Assembly: GCA_937877625.1 (NCBI GenBank)
Contig: CALFJG010000020.1
Location: 44,808 to 108,807, forward strand
DNA from: an uncultured Prevotellaceae bacterium
Lineage (GTDB): Bacteria > Bacteroidota > Bacteroidia > Bacteroidales > Bacteroidaceae
Direction of reading: 5' to 3'
DNA: 64,000 nucleotides
The notes beneath the pieces are model-generated. The model had not been told where the DNA came from. It worked only from the letters and a program-made list of their open reading frames with translations, and did not search any database. Both the position numbers and the translations under genes were made by a program. Positions within the stretch are counted from its first letter, which is position 1, and each line of letters begins with the position of its first letter. Positions 1 through 8,851 of the stretch are shown here, piece after piece.

Positions 1-177
1 TTGTGTGGCTGCTTCGGGCATCCTGAGTACTTGGTCGAGTGCGGTAAAAGTGGTGGCGCGAAGGGGCTGGTCTGTGGGAGCCTCCATAACGGGGGCATCT
101 TGTGCGTTAGCGGTAAAAGTGAAGAGGGAAAGCAGCGAGAAAGCTGCGGTTTTAAGTATCGTTGTGCTAAAATTCAT
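1..177 (-). CDS. Secreted protein, N-terminal part only (runs off the left edge)
   Basis: The minus strand reads 59 open codons from an ATG at 177 to the window edge. The first ~26 residues form a classic signal peptide: Met-Asn start, a Lys, a Leu/Phe-rich core, and an Ala-Asn-Ala cleavage site followed by Gln, the form common in Bacteroidota. The mature start is acidic and Pro-rich. A well-formed promoter lies 25 bases upstream. No domain is visible in the 33 mature residues present, so the function is unknown; an exported or T9SS cargo protein is the inference. Confidence 0.7.
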   Translation of the reverse strand, partial: MNFSTTILKTAAFSLLSLFTFTANAQDAPVMEAPTDQPLRATTFTALDQVLRMPEAATQ

Positions 178-201
178 ACGGATTTGTTTTGTAACTCGGC
201 A

Positions 202-233
202 CAAAGGTAAGCATCGCGCGGAGTTTTTCCAAA
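202..233 (-). promoter_or_regulatory. Bacteroidota-type promoter for the partial secreted protein
   Basis: On the minus strand TTTG (233-230) is followed after exactly 20 bases by TACCTTTG (209-202), matching the Bacteroidota sigma-ABfr consensus TTTG-N19-21-TAnnTTTG. It leaves a short leader of about 20 bases before the ATG at 177. Confidence 0.7.
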
Positions 234-325
234 TTTTTGCTACATCCTTTAACAAACTCGCTTGTTTGTTAAGACTTATTAAGATTTTAGACTGTCTTAT
301 TGCTGATTAGGGCTAACGGAGTTTG

Positions 326-2947
326 TTAGCGTTTGACTTTTCGTATGGTCTGTCCTTGCTTGACGATATAGATGCCTGCGGGCAATGTTCCTGTGGTGGA
401 CACGGGGCGGCCTTGTAGGTCGTAGATGGTGGTGCCTGTGGGCAGTGTTGTGGTAAGGCCGGTGAGGGCTGTTACAGCGTCGTCTAAGTAGAAATACTGT
501 GGCGTGGAGCCTGCGGTGTTGGCTAAGTAGTATGCTTTGAAGCCCGCCACACCACGGTCGGTGTCGCTAAGCAGACGGAAATAGGCAGAGGTGCCATTGT
601 CGCTAAGGGCGTAGATATAAACTTTGTCTGTGGAGGGGATGAGTGTGCCTCCAAGGTCGGTGGCTCGTAGCAGATTGCCGTCAATGGTGCTGCCGCTCGT
701 TGCCAGGCTAATAGTAATCTCGCCGCCGCCTGCTTTATGTATCATCACTGGTACGTTGGCGGCTATGGCGGAAGTGCTGGCCTCGGAGATGGTGAGCAGG
801 TTGTCGTGAACCCGGGAGGCATAAAGCACGGTGACATCGCTCGGCACGCTAAAGGGGACGGGCAGGTTGAGTGTGGCATAGCCCACAGCGGTATTGATGT
901 TGAGCGGCAGTTCGTTTACTTCTTCCAGATAGAACTCTGCTGCTGCGGCATCGCCAGTGGCGGCTACGACAAGTGCCTCGCTCGTGGCTTGCATATAGTT
1001 GCTACCCGAGGCTATGCTATACGTGCCGGCCTTAGCACCCGCGCTCACAGCACTCACGCTATAGGTGTATGTAGAACCACTCGTGCCTATCTGTCCTTTG
1101 GTGTAGGCGGTGGTTTCTTCGTTAACAAATGCACCATTCTGGAAGTTCACAAGTTGTCCCTCGGTGGTGACATAGAAGATGCCTGCTTCATTGGTGTTTG
1201 ATACCATCGGTGTGGTAGTGTTTGTCGGAACGCCGACATACGCATCGGTGTCCGCACTCTTAATACGTACAAACTTTCCGACGGGGCTGGGCAGGTCAAG
1301 ATATTGTAGGGTGATGGTATTATCGCTGTTTTCTGCTATGTTGTAAATCGGTGTGCTGATGCCGCTACCAGTGAAGGTGCTGAACGAGGCAATGGAACTT
1401 ACGGCAGAGGTACCGGGGAAGACATCGCCTTGGAACTGTTCGTACGCCTGTGCTGAGGTTAGGCCGTTGTTGCGCAGCGTGGCGAATACCTGGTTTGTGC
1501 CGTCGGCGGGCAGTACTTGGAGACGTGGGTGGCTGGCGGTGCGGTTAAGTGAGTTGCCCGACCAGGCGGAGGCCAAATAGTCAACGTGGTAGATAAGCAG
1601 CCCCGTGCCGAGTTCGGAGGGATACCAAGTGCCTGCCTGACGGTTCTCTAAGATATAGTACTCTTTGTCGTTGGAGGGGTTGACAATTCGGTAGGCTTGT
1701 GCCTCGGTGTTGTCGGCAGAGCCGATGGGGTATATAGTGAGTGTCTGCGGGTCGTTGCCGAGGTCGTTGATTTTAAGCCACCCCATAAAGTTGCGCTCGT
1801 AGGCATTGTAGCCGAGGGGTCGGTAGCCGTTGCGCCAATACTGTCCGTAGTCCATTACGCTCCAGAAGTCCACCACACCGGCCCCGGACGATGTGTTGTA
1901 GAAGTCGGGCAGCCCGAGGGCATGGCCGAATTCGTGGCAGAACACACCCATTCCTTCAAAGGTAGAGCCGGTGACGTTGTAGACGTATGCTCCCGAAACA
2001 ACAGAGACGCTGTATTTCTGTAGGATTTCGTCGCCCACGAAAAAACTGGAGAATGACGGGCCGCCGAGGGAGGACTTGTAGGAGAAGGTGTTGAACTGTC
2101 CCCAAATGTAGTCTTCCGCTCCTGTTTCATAAGCATTGTGTTCGCCTGGGCCTGCCAGTATGACGGAGACGAGAGGCACTTTGTTGTTGACGAGCATTGT
2201 TGAGAAATCTACACCGGCGTAGAGGGCGCTGTCGATGGCTTCTTTTATAAGATTGGTGAGACAGGTGTCTCGACGGCTTGAGGAGTTGCCACCATAGTAG
2301 GCATAGTCGTGCGAGGCTTTCACTTTTGCCACAACGTTGAACGTTGGGCGGAACATATTGTTGCTTTGTGCGAGGAAATAGTCGCGTACGCTGCCGGCGG
2401 TATATGTTTCATCGCTATAGCCTTCTTCGTTGAGGAAGCGCGACAGTTTATCTATGGTGCTTGTTTCTTGGAAAGCGCGGTTGGGAAACTCTACCATAAT
2501 CACGGGAATGGTGATGTTGCCGATGCTCGACACGGTGCCGTTGGCTGTCTTTCCGTATTCTCCGAGGCCGCTTGTTGTGCGGGCTGTGGCTTTCAGCGGG
2601 CTGCGATGCATGGTGGGCGAGGCGTAGGCTTGCTCGGCGGTAATGGCCGAGGCCGCTACGAAGGCTTGTTCTTCCGGTGTGCGCTCGGCGGGGTCGTGTG
2701 CCTGTTGCTCGGTGGGGGCTAAACCGTCGCTACCAAACTTGGCGTAATAGTATCCGCCGTCGGGCTCGTGGAGCACCACATAGCCGTCCAGTGTGGTGTA
2801 GAAAGCCACCGTGCCGTTGCCTCCTTTATAAATGGTGAGCATCGTGCCGTTAGGCTGTATGCCTGTCATAGGCATCTGACGAAATGATTGCGCTGTGGCA
2901 CTAAGGAGTACCAGAGAAAAGAGAAAGAGAGGTAGAAGTCGCTTCAT
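326..2947 (-). CDS. M6 family metalloprotease, secreted, probable T9SS cargo
   Basis: An 873-residue exported protein. It has an N-terminal signal peptide (about residues 1-19, ending Ala-Thr-Ala-Gln). The zinc motif HEFGHALGLPD has His338, Glu339, His342 and Asp348, the HExxHxxGxxD form of M6 (immune inhibitor A-like) peptidases. Residues ~110-560 cover the protease domain; the rest is beta-rich and Thr/Ser-rich. The last ~30 residues have the Tyr-Asp-Leu-x-Gly-Arg and Gly-Ile-Tyr-Ile pattern with a basic end, typical of T9SS type A sorting domains, so secretion through the SprA/PorU/PorV system is inferred. It is monocistronic with its own promoter at 3075-3106 and a ~120-base leader. Confidence 0.85.
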   Translation of the reverse strand: MKRLLPLFLFSLVLLSATAQSFRQMPMTGIQPNGTMLTIYKGGNGTVAFYTTLDGYVVLHEPDGGYYYAKFGSDGLAPTEQQAHDPAERTPEEQAFVAASAITAEQAYASPTMHRSPLKATARTTSGLGEYGKTANGTVSSIGNITIPVIMVEFPNRAFQETSTIDKLSRFLNEEGYSDETYTAGSVRDYFLAQSNNMFRPTFNVVAKVKASHDYAYYGGNSSSRRDTCLTNLIKEAIDSALYAGVDFSTMLVNNKVPLVSVILAGPGEHNAYETGAEDYIWGQFNTFSYKSSLGGPSFSSFFVGDEILQKYSVSVVSGAYVYNVTGSTFEGMGVFCHEFGHALGLPDFYNTSSGAGVVDFWSVMDYGQYWRNGYRPLGYNAYERNFMGWLKINDLGNDPQTLTIYPIGSADNTEAQAYRIVNPSNDKEYYILENRQAGTWYPSELGTGLLIYHVDYLASAWSGNSLNRTASHPRLQVLPADGTNQVFATLRNNGLTSAQAYEQFQGDVFPGTSAVSSIASFSTFTGSGISTPIYNIAENSDNTITLQYLDLPSPVGKFVRIKSADTDAYVGVPTNTTTPMVSNTNEAGIFYVTTEGQLVNFQNGAFVNEETTAYTKGQIGTSGSTYTYSVSAVSAGAKAGTYSIASGSNYMQATSEALVVAATGDAAAAEFYLEEVNELPLNINTAVGYATLNLPVPFSVPSDVTVLYASRVHDNLLTISEASTSAIAANVPVMIHKAGGGEITISLATSGSTIDGNLLRATDLGGTLIPSTDKVYIYALSDNGTSAYFRLLSDTDRGVAGFKAYYLANTAGSTPQYFYLDDAVTALTGLTTTLPTGTTIYDLQGRPVSTTGTLPAGIYIVKQGQTIRKVKR

Positions 2948-3074
2948 CGTTTTTGTGTGTTGTAAGTTTCGTTGTTTTGCTCATTCAAGGTTTGGCTTTT
3001 AGGTATGTAGGCAAAGCAAGCCTGCGGCAAAGCAACGTATAACGAAACAAATCTTTTGTTCATTGGTGATGCGG

Positions 3075-3106
3075 CAAAAGTAGATTGTTTCAGTGAAAAA
3101 CACAAA
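3075..3106 (-). promoter_or_regulatory. Bacteroidota-type promoter for the M6 metalloprotease
   Basis: Minus strand TTTG (3106-3103), 20-base spacer, TACTTTTG (3082-3075): an exact match to TTTG-N20-TAnnTTTG. It lies about 128 bases upstream of the ATG at 2947, implying a long untranslated leader. Confidence 0.7.
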
Positions 3107-3190
3107 CTTTTTGTGCTTAAAGATGTTTAAGCGTATCGCCGCGGGCTTTTAAGTATAAGAAGTTTAATATGGAGTTTCAATCTTTTTTTC

Positions 3191-3799
3191 TTATTCTACC
3201 AAGGTGTAGGGTTTGCCTTCCAGCAGTGGTTGCAACACACGGTGGAGGCGTAGGCACGCGTCGGCATCGGTGGCGGCATATATCTTTTGTGCCTCGGTAA
3301 GCACATCGGCTTCCCAGTTGCTTCGTTGTTGGCTTTTGCTGATGCGCTGTTGGAAGACGTTTGCAAAGAGGCGTGCCAGCCCGATGTCCTCCAAGCCGAG
3401 TTTCTTTGCTGTGTCTTGCAGGTCTATCCAACCACCTGGCTCCAGGTGTCCGCTGTGTCGGTTGAGTGCGCTGCGGTCGTCGTGGAGGGAGATACCTACT
3501 TTCAGAATGTCGGGGTTGCTTAGTATCCAAGCTAACGAGGGCAGTATGCCGCTGTGGTGGATACGAAAGAGGAAACAGATGTGGGGTGTGGAGAGTTGTA
3601 CCAATGCGGGCGGTCGCATAGAGCCTTTGCGAAAAAGGGGGCGTGTCTCGGTGTCGAAGCCTAATATCTTCTCTTTGCTCAAAGCTCGCACGGCTCGCGT
3701 CGTTTCGCTACTGCCTTGCACCACATAGATGCGCCCGCTAAACTGATAGCGCGGCAAGGTGGCGATATACGTTTTGGGTGTGCTGACGTGGAGGAGCAT
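3191..3799 (-). CDS. 3'-5' exonuclease domain protein (DEDD, RNase D/WRN-like)
   Basis: A 202-residue stand-alone DnaQ-like DEDD exonuclease. Visible motifs are Exo I Phe-Asp-Thr-Glu-Thr (about residues 48-52), the Exo II region with His-Asp-Asp (about 104-106), and Exo III Tyr-Ala-Ala-Thr-Asp-Ala-Asp (about 174-180), where the Tyr marks the DEDDy subtype. The family removes nucleotides from 3' ends of DNA or RNA using two metal ions; the physiological substrate of these small Bacteroidota versions is not known to me. It is last in the twelve-gene minus-strand run, 80 bases after the DUF5063 gene. I saw no promoter in that gap, so cotranscription is likely. Confidence 0.8.
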   Translation of the reverse strand: MLLHVSTPKTYIATLPRYQFSGRIYVVQGSSETTRAVRALSKEKILGFDTETRPLFRKGSMRPPALVQLSTPHICFLFRIHHSGILPSLAWILSNPDILKVGISLHDDRSALNRHSGHLEPGGWIDLQDTAKKLGLEDIGLARLFANVFQQRISKSQQRSNWEADVLTEAQKIYAATDADACLRLHRVLQPLLEGKPYTLVE

Positions 3800-3879
3800 A
3801 GGGAGAGTATAGTCTTTCGTGGTGAACGACGTGTTACGGCGACGTTGGCGTGAGCGGCTGCTCTTAGGGTTATCCTTTT

Positions 3880-4458
3880 TTAGACTTCTTTTTCTGCGTT
3901 ATATATAATATGGAGTGTGCGTAGGGCGGCGAGGAGTTTGTCGCCCCAAGTGAGGCGAAACTCTTCAAGGGTGTCGAAGAGGCTTTGTGTCATAGCCTCT
4001 TCGTGTCCGTCGCGAAATGTTTCTACGAGGTTGCGAAGCTCTTGATAAACATCGGCAAGGTATTCGCTCACGGTGCAGAGTACCGGTTGGTCGCTGTACT
4101 TATATTCTACCACCTGTACATCAAGGAAATCGTCGTCTTCGCGCAATATGTCGCTCACGTTCTTGCGAACAGCGTTATAACTGTCCTCTGTGACATAGGG
4201 CTGAACGTATGCATCTAAGTTCTCAATGCTTTTAGGCAGTGTGATAATCTTGATATAAACCATCGGCAGCAACGCCAGCAACGTCTGGCAGAAATCCGGT
4301 TTGTTTTGCTCTGTACACGTCTCTAAGTACTGGCAGTATGCTTGGCTTACGCGTATGAGTTCCAGCGTGGTGGTGTGGTAGATAGGGTTTTCCACGTATT
4401 TAGTTCGGTTGGTTTCTATCGTATGAAGAGCATTTCGCGATACTTGGGGAGTGTCCAA
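3880..4458 (-). CDS. DUF5063 family protein
   Basis: A 192-residue, acidic, mostly helical cytoplasmic protein with no signal peptide or membrane segment. Overall pattern (Tyr-Cys-x-Tyr-Leu-Glu near the N terminus, Asp-rich centre, conserved Trp-Gly-Asp near the end) matches DUF5063, which in Bacteroidales is often next to the 3'-5' exonuclease gene, as here. Function unknown. The ATG at 4458 makes the gene overlap the end of glnN by 43 bases. An in-frame GTG at 4395 would avoid the overlap and give about 171 residues, closer to where family similarity begins, so the true start is uncertain. Confidence 0.75.
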   Translation of the reverse strand: MDTPQVSRNALHTIETNRTKYVENPIYHTTTLELIRVSQAYCQYLETCTEQNKPDFCQTLLALLPMVYIKIITLPKSIENLDAYVQPYVTEDSYNAVRKNVSDILREDDDFLDVQVVEYKYSDQPVLCTVSEYLADVYQELRNLVETFRDGHEEAMTQSLFDTLEEFRLTWGDKLLAALRTLHIIYNAEKEV

Positions 4459-6605
4459 AGCGAGTCTTCCACTATTAGTTCGAGTTTGTCAATGTGGTAG
4501 CGTATGCTCTCGAGATAGGGGGCTATGGTGTCGTGGTAGGCAATGGCTTTCTCGCGTAGGGTGGGGATGGTGTTGGCTTTTTTGCGTGCCTCCACCATTT
4601 CGTTGGTGGCTTGAGCAATAAACGTGGTGTGCTTGTTTATCTTTTCTATCAAGTCGATGTTATAGCTGCCTAATCGTTGGGCATCGTCTTTGTTAAAGGC
4701 TTGCTGTAAGCGCAATACGCTCTCGGTGAGTTGTGTCTGATAGCGTGTCGCCACGGGTATGATGTGGTTCATTGCCAGGTCGCCCAGTACGCGGCTCTCT
4801 ATCTGCACACGTTTTTGATACGTCTCCCACTTGATGTCGTTGCGTGCTTGCAGCTCGGCTTTTTTCATCACGCCCATTCGCTCAAACATTGCAATGCTCT
4901 GTGGGTGGAGGTAGGTGTCAATCATCAGCGGCACGCTCACCTCACAGTCCAAGCCACGTTTCTCTGCCTCTGTCTTCCATTCGTCGCTATAGCCGTTTCC
5001 CTCGAAAATGATGGGGCGAATATCTTTTATATCTTCGCGAAGCACATCGAGCAGTGCTGCCGTCTTGGTCTGTCCTTTTTCTATGCGCCCTGATACCCGC
5101 TCGTGGAAATCGGCAAGTGCCTCGGCTACCGCCGTGTTGAGTACAATCATCGCGCTGGCACAGTTGGCCGACGAGCCTACGGCGCGAAACTCAAAGCGAT
5201 TTCCCGTGAAGGCAAACGGAGAGGTGCGGTTGCGGTCGGTGTTGTCAATCATCAGTTCAGGGATCTGAGGAATATCGAGGCGCATCCCGTGTTTGCCTTC
5301 GAGGGTGAAGAGCTGTTCGGTGGTGGAGTGTGCTATCTTCTGTAGCATATCGCCGATTTGCTTTCCCACGAAGGCCGATATTATCGCTGGCGGAGCCTCG
5401 TGTGCTCCGAGGCGATAGGCGTTGCTGGCGGAGGCTATGCTGGCTTTGAGCAGCCCGTTGTGGCGATATACGCCGCGCAGCGTTTCTACGATAAAGACGG
5501 CAAAGCGTAGGTTTTCCTCCGGCGTACGCCCGGGGCTGTGGAGCAAGGCTCCGTTATTGGTAGTGAGCGACCAGTTGTTGTGCTTACCCGAGCCGTTGAC
5601 ACCGGCAAAAGGTTTTTCGTGGAGCAACATACGGAAGCCGTGCTTTTTCGCCACCTTGCGCATCAACGACATCAAGAGCATATTGTGGTCAACGGCCAGG
5701 TTACACTCCTCAAAGATAGGCGCCAGTTCAAACTGGTTGGGTGCTACCTCGTTGTGGCGTGTCTTGCAAGGTATGCCGAGTTGCAAGGCTTGTATCTCCA
5801 AGTCTTTCATAAACTCTGCCACGCGTTCCGGGATAGCTCCGAAGTAATGGTCGTCCATCTGTTGGTTTTTAGCACTGTCGTGTCCCATCAGCGTCCGGCC
5901 CGTGAGCATAAGGTCGGGGCGGGCGTGATAGAACGCTTCGTCCACGAGGAAGTATTCCTGTTCCCACCCGAGGTTGGCGGTGACGTGGCTCACGTTCTCG
6001 TCGAAGAACTTTGCTACCTTGGTTGCGGCTTTGTCCACTGCTGCGAGGGCTTTCTTGAGCGGTGCTTTATAGTCGAGTGCTTCGCCTGTGTAGGAGATAA
6101 ACACGGTGGGTATCATCAGTGTGTCGCCTATGATAAATACGGGCGAGGCGGGGTCCCAGGCCGAGTAGCCGCGTGCCTCAAACGTAGAGCGTATGCCACC
6201 GCTGGGGAAAGAGGAGGCATCGGGCTCTTGCTGTACGAGTTGCTTGCCCGTGAAGTCTTCTATCATACCGCCTTTCCCGTCGTGAACGACGAAGGCATCG
6301 TGTTTCTCTGCTGTGCCTTCGGTGAGCGGCTGAAACCAGTGGGTGCAGTGTGTCACGCCCATTTCCATTGCCCATTTCTTCATCCCCGAGGCCACCTCGT
6401 CTGCCACGGCGAGCGAGAGTGGTGTGCCCTCTTCTATGGCACGGCGCAATAGGCGATACGTTTCGCGGGGCAGGTAGCGAAACATCTTTTCTTGGTTAAA
6501 GACGTATTTGCCGAAATAGTTTGAGGGTCGTTCGGCGGGCAGGCTGATTTCTACGGGTTGCCGCTTAGAGGCTACTTCTACGGCTTTGAAACGCAGGGAG
6601 GACAT
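4416..6605 (-). CDS. glnN: Glutamine synthetase type III
   Basis: A 729-residue GSIII enzyme, the size expected for this family (GSI is ~450). It makes glutamine from glutamate, ammonium and ATP in the cytoplasm. Visible motifs include Asn-Gln-Phe-Glu-Leu-Ala-Pro, the ATP/Mg region with Asn-Gly-Ser-Gly-Lys-His-Asn-Asn-Trp-Ser, and Asn-Arg-Thr-Ser-Pro-Phe-Ala-Phe followed by Arg-Phe-Glu-Phe-Arg. Residues ~600-729 form the helical C-terminal domain typical of GSIII. It sits 36 bases after dapL. With gdhA at 50114 it gives both low- and high-ammonium assimilation routes. No regulatory site is visible in the short gap. Confidence 0.95.
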   Translation of the reverse strand: MSSLRFKAVEVASKRQPVEISLPAERPSNYFGKYVFNQEKMFRYLPRETYRLLRRAIEEGTPLSLAVADEVASGMKKWAMEMGVTHCTHWFQPLTEGTAEKHDAFVVHDGKGGMIEDFTGKQLVQQEPDASSFPSGGIRSTFEARGYSAWDPASPVFIIGDTLMIPTVFISYTGEALDYKAPLKKALAAVDKAATKVAKFFDENVSHVTANLGWEQEYFLVDEAFYHARPDLMLTGRTLMGHDSAKNQQMDDHYFGAIPERVAEFMKDLEIQALQLGIPCKTRHNEVAPNQFELAPIFEECNLAVDHNMLLMSLMRKVAKKHGFRMLLHEKPFAGVNGSGKHNNWSLTTNNGALLHSPGRTPEENLRFAVFIVETLRGVYRHNGLLKASIASASNAYRLGAHEAPPAIISAFVGKQIGDMLQKIAHSTTEQLFTLEGKHGMRLDIPQIPELMIDNTDRNRTSPFAFTGNRFEFRAVGSSANCASAMIVLNTAVAEALADFHERVSGRIEKGQTKTAALLDVLREDIKDIRPIIFEGNGYSDEWKTEAEKRGLDCEVSVPLMIDTYLHPQSIAMFERMGVMKKAELQARNDIKWETYQKRVQIESRVLGDLAMNHIIPVATRYQTQLTESVLRLQQAFNKDDAQRLGSYNIDLIEKINKHTTFIAQATNEMVEARKKANTIPTLREKAIAYHDTIAPYLESIRYHIDKLELIVEDSLWTLPKYREMLFIR

Positions 6606-6641
6606 AGGGATTAAGTATTTTTGACGGTTAAGAGTTTTAGT

Positions 6642-7862
6642 TTATTTTCTTATGCGGCGCATCGCTTCGGTACACTCTTCGCGGCTGCCGAAGGCGGTGA
6701 GGCGGATATAACCCTCGCCGCTGGGGCCAAAGCCCACGCCTGGCGTGCTGACAATATTATACTGTGTGAGGAGTGTTTCCCAGAATCCCCACGAGGTAGT
6801 GCCTTCGGGTACGCGGAACCAGATGTAGGGTGCGTCTTGTCCGCCGAACACTTGCAGGCCTGCCTCGGTGAGTGCCTCGCGCATAATGCGTGCGTTCTCC
6901 ATATAATAATTTATGGTCTCCTGCACTTGTTGTTTGCCCTCGGGCGTATAGATGGCTTCGGCGGCGCGTTGTACGATGTAAGGTGTGCCGTTGAACTTGG
7001 TACACTGGCGGCGGTTCCAGAGTGGGTTGAGAGCCACACGGCTACCATCGGCGGCTTTGGCGGTGACTTCCTGTGGCACCACGGTGAAACCGCAGCGCAA
7101 GCCGGTGAAGCCTGCCGTCTTGGAATAGGAGTGGAACTCCACGGCGCATTGCTTAGCGTCTTTTATCTCGTAGATGCTGCGCGGAATGTCGTCGTGGCGT
7201 ATGTATGCCTCGTAGGCAGCATCGTAAAGGATGAGCGCACCTGTCTGGTTGGCGTAGTCCACCCAGCGTTGCAGGTCTTCACGGCGTAGCACAGTACCCG
7301 TGGGGTTGTTGGGGTAGCACAAATAGATAATATCTACAGGATTTTCAGGCAGTGCTGGCACAAAGCCATTTTCGGCGGTGCAGGGAGCATAGGTGATGCG
7401 GCTCCACACCCCGTTGAGTATCTCTCCGGCACGTCCGGCCATCACATTGCTGTCGATATAAACGGGATAGACGGGGTCGGTGATAAGAACGTTGTTGTCC
7501 GTGCCGAGGATGTCGCCGAAGTTGCCCGTGTCGCTTTTTGCGCCGTCGTTGATAAAGATTTCGTCAATGCCGATTTCTATGCCGCGGGGCAGGAACACAT
7601 TGTCTTTAATGGCTTGTCGCAGGAAGTCGTAGCCTTGTTCGGGGCCATAGCCGCGAAAGGTGTTGCTACAGGCTTGTTCGTCAACAGCCTTATGGAGTGC
7701 CTCAATCACAGCGGGGGCGAGCGGACGTGTCACATCGCCGATGCCAAGGCGAATAACAGGGGCATCGGGGTGTTCGGCTTTGTATTTGGCTACGCGTTGT
7801 GCGATGTCCACAAAGAGATAGTTCTTCTGAAGTTTGAGGAAGTTGTTGTTTAGAGTTGCCAT
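6642..7862 (-). CDS. dapL: LL-diaminopimelate aminotransferase
   Basis: A 406-residue fold-type I PLP aminotransferase that converts tetrahydrodipicolinate to LL-diaminopimelate in one step, by-passing the succinylase/acetylase routes to lysine and peptidoglycan DAP. Visible are the N-terminal Gly-Ile-Gly-Asp-Val-Thr segment, Tyr-Pro-Asn-Asn-Pro-Thr-Gly, and the PLP lysine in Ser-Tyr-Ser-Lys-Thr-Ala-Gly-Phe-Thr-Gly, all typical of DapL. It lies 55 bases downstream of dapF, the next enzyme of the pathway. Confidence 0.95.
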   Translation of the reverse strand: MATLNNNFLKLQKNYLFVDIAQRVAKYKAEHPDAPVIRLGIGDVTRPLAPAVIEALHKAVDEQACSNTFRGYGPEQGYDFLRQAIKDNVFLPRGIEIGIDEIFINDGAKSDTGNFGDILGTDNNVLITDPVYPVYIDSNVMAGRAGEILNGVWSRITYAPCTAENGFVPALPENPVDIIYLCYPNNPTGTVLRREDLQRWVDYANQTGALILYDAAYEAYIRHDDIPRSIYEIKDAKQCAVEFHSYSKTAGFTGLRCGFTVVPQEVTAKAADGSRVALNPLWNRRQCTKFNGTPYIVQRAAEAIYTPEGKQQVQETINYYMENARIMREALTEAGLQVFGGQDAPYIWFRVPEGTTSWGFWETLLTQYNIVSTPGVGFGPSGEGYIRLTAFGSREECTEAMRRIRK

Positions 7863-7917
7863 AGTTTCTTTCTTTCTTTTTATGGAGTGGTGGGGATAAC
7901 AGGTTTTTGTGATAGTG

Positions 7918-8769
7918 TTATTCTTCTATGCCTATCTCGCCCTCAAAGACCGTGGCGGCGGGGCCGGTCATATAGATGTGGTTGTCGGCTTCTCGCCATT
8001 CGATATGCAGCTCGCCGCCGTCCATAATGATGCGGCTCTCTCGGGCGGCGTGGCCTGTGAGGAAGGCCGCTGTAGCAACAGCGCAGGCTCCTGTGCCGCA
8101 GGCTTGGGTGATACCCGTGCCGCGTTCCCATACACGTACGCGCAGTGCGCCGTCTGTTTGTTTCTCTACAAATTCTATGTTACAACGCTCGGGAAACACG
8201 GGGCTGAGTTCCAGTGCGCGCCCCTCGCCGGTGAGGTCGATGTCTGTCATCTTCGGCACAAACACCACAAAGTGAGGGTTGCCCATACACACATAGGTGC
8301 CGATGTATTGCTTTCCGGCGGCTTCTACAACGCCGTTGTGCAGTGAGCCGTCGGGCGTGGCGCATTGCTGTGGGTTGCTCAGTATTGGTTCGCCCATATC
8401 CACAGTGACGCTTTCCACTAAGCCGTCGTTGCCTACGTGGAGGTGCAGTACTTTTATGCCCGAGAGGGTCTCAAGAGTCACCGTGGTCTTGTCGGTGAGT
8501 TTGTTGTCGTAAACGTATTTTGCGATACAACGTGTGCCGTTGCCACACATCATTCCTTCACTACCATCGTTGTTGAACATACGCATAGAGAAGTCGGCCA
8601 CGTGGCTCTTTCCTATAAGTATTAGCCCGTCGCCGCCGATACCTTTGTGGCGGTCGCTCCAGGCTATGGCCAGTTCTTCGGGTTTTTCAAGTGGAAAGTC
8701 GGGCGTATAGACATACACGTAGTCGTTGCCCGCACCGTGCATCTTAGTAAAGTGGATAATGCGTTTCAT
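7918..8769 (-). CDS. dapF: Diaminopimelate epimerase
   Basis: A 283-residue PLP-independent racemase that interconverts LL- and meso-diaminopimelate. The two catalytic cysteines are visible: Cys75 in Met-Cys-Gly-Asn-Gly-Thr-Arg and Cys224 in Ala-Cys-Gly-Thr-Gly-Ala. The N-terminal His-Gly-Ala-Gly-Asn-Asp motif is also present, and length is normal. It directly precedes dapL. Confidence 0.95.
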   Translation of the reverse strand: MKRIIHFTKMHGAGNDYVYVYTPDFPLEKPEELAIAWSDRHKGIGGDGLILIGKSHVADFSMRMFNNDGSEGMMCGNGTRCIAKYVYDNKLTDKTTVTLETLSGIKVLHLHVGNDGLVESVTVDMGEPILSNPQQCATPDGSLHNGVVEAAGKQYIGTYVCMGNPHFVVFVPKMTDIDLTGEGRALELSPVFPERCNIEFVEKQTDGALRVRVWERGTGITQACGTGACAVATAAFLTGHAARESRIIMDGGELHIEWREADNHIYMTGPAATVFEGEIGIEE

Positions 8770-8851
8770 ATCCTTGAGAGGTTTGGTCTTAGTGGTTTGG
8801 TTGATTTGTTTGGTTGTTTGAAACGATGAGAAACGACTAATCGTTTTCCTG

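Noticed and set aside
5538..6452. Long open frame antisense to glnN
   Set aside because: Mirror of the high-GC3 codons of a well-supported gene; no start signal or domain.
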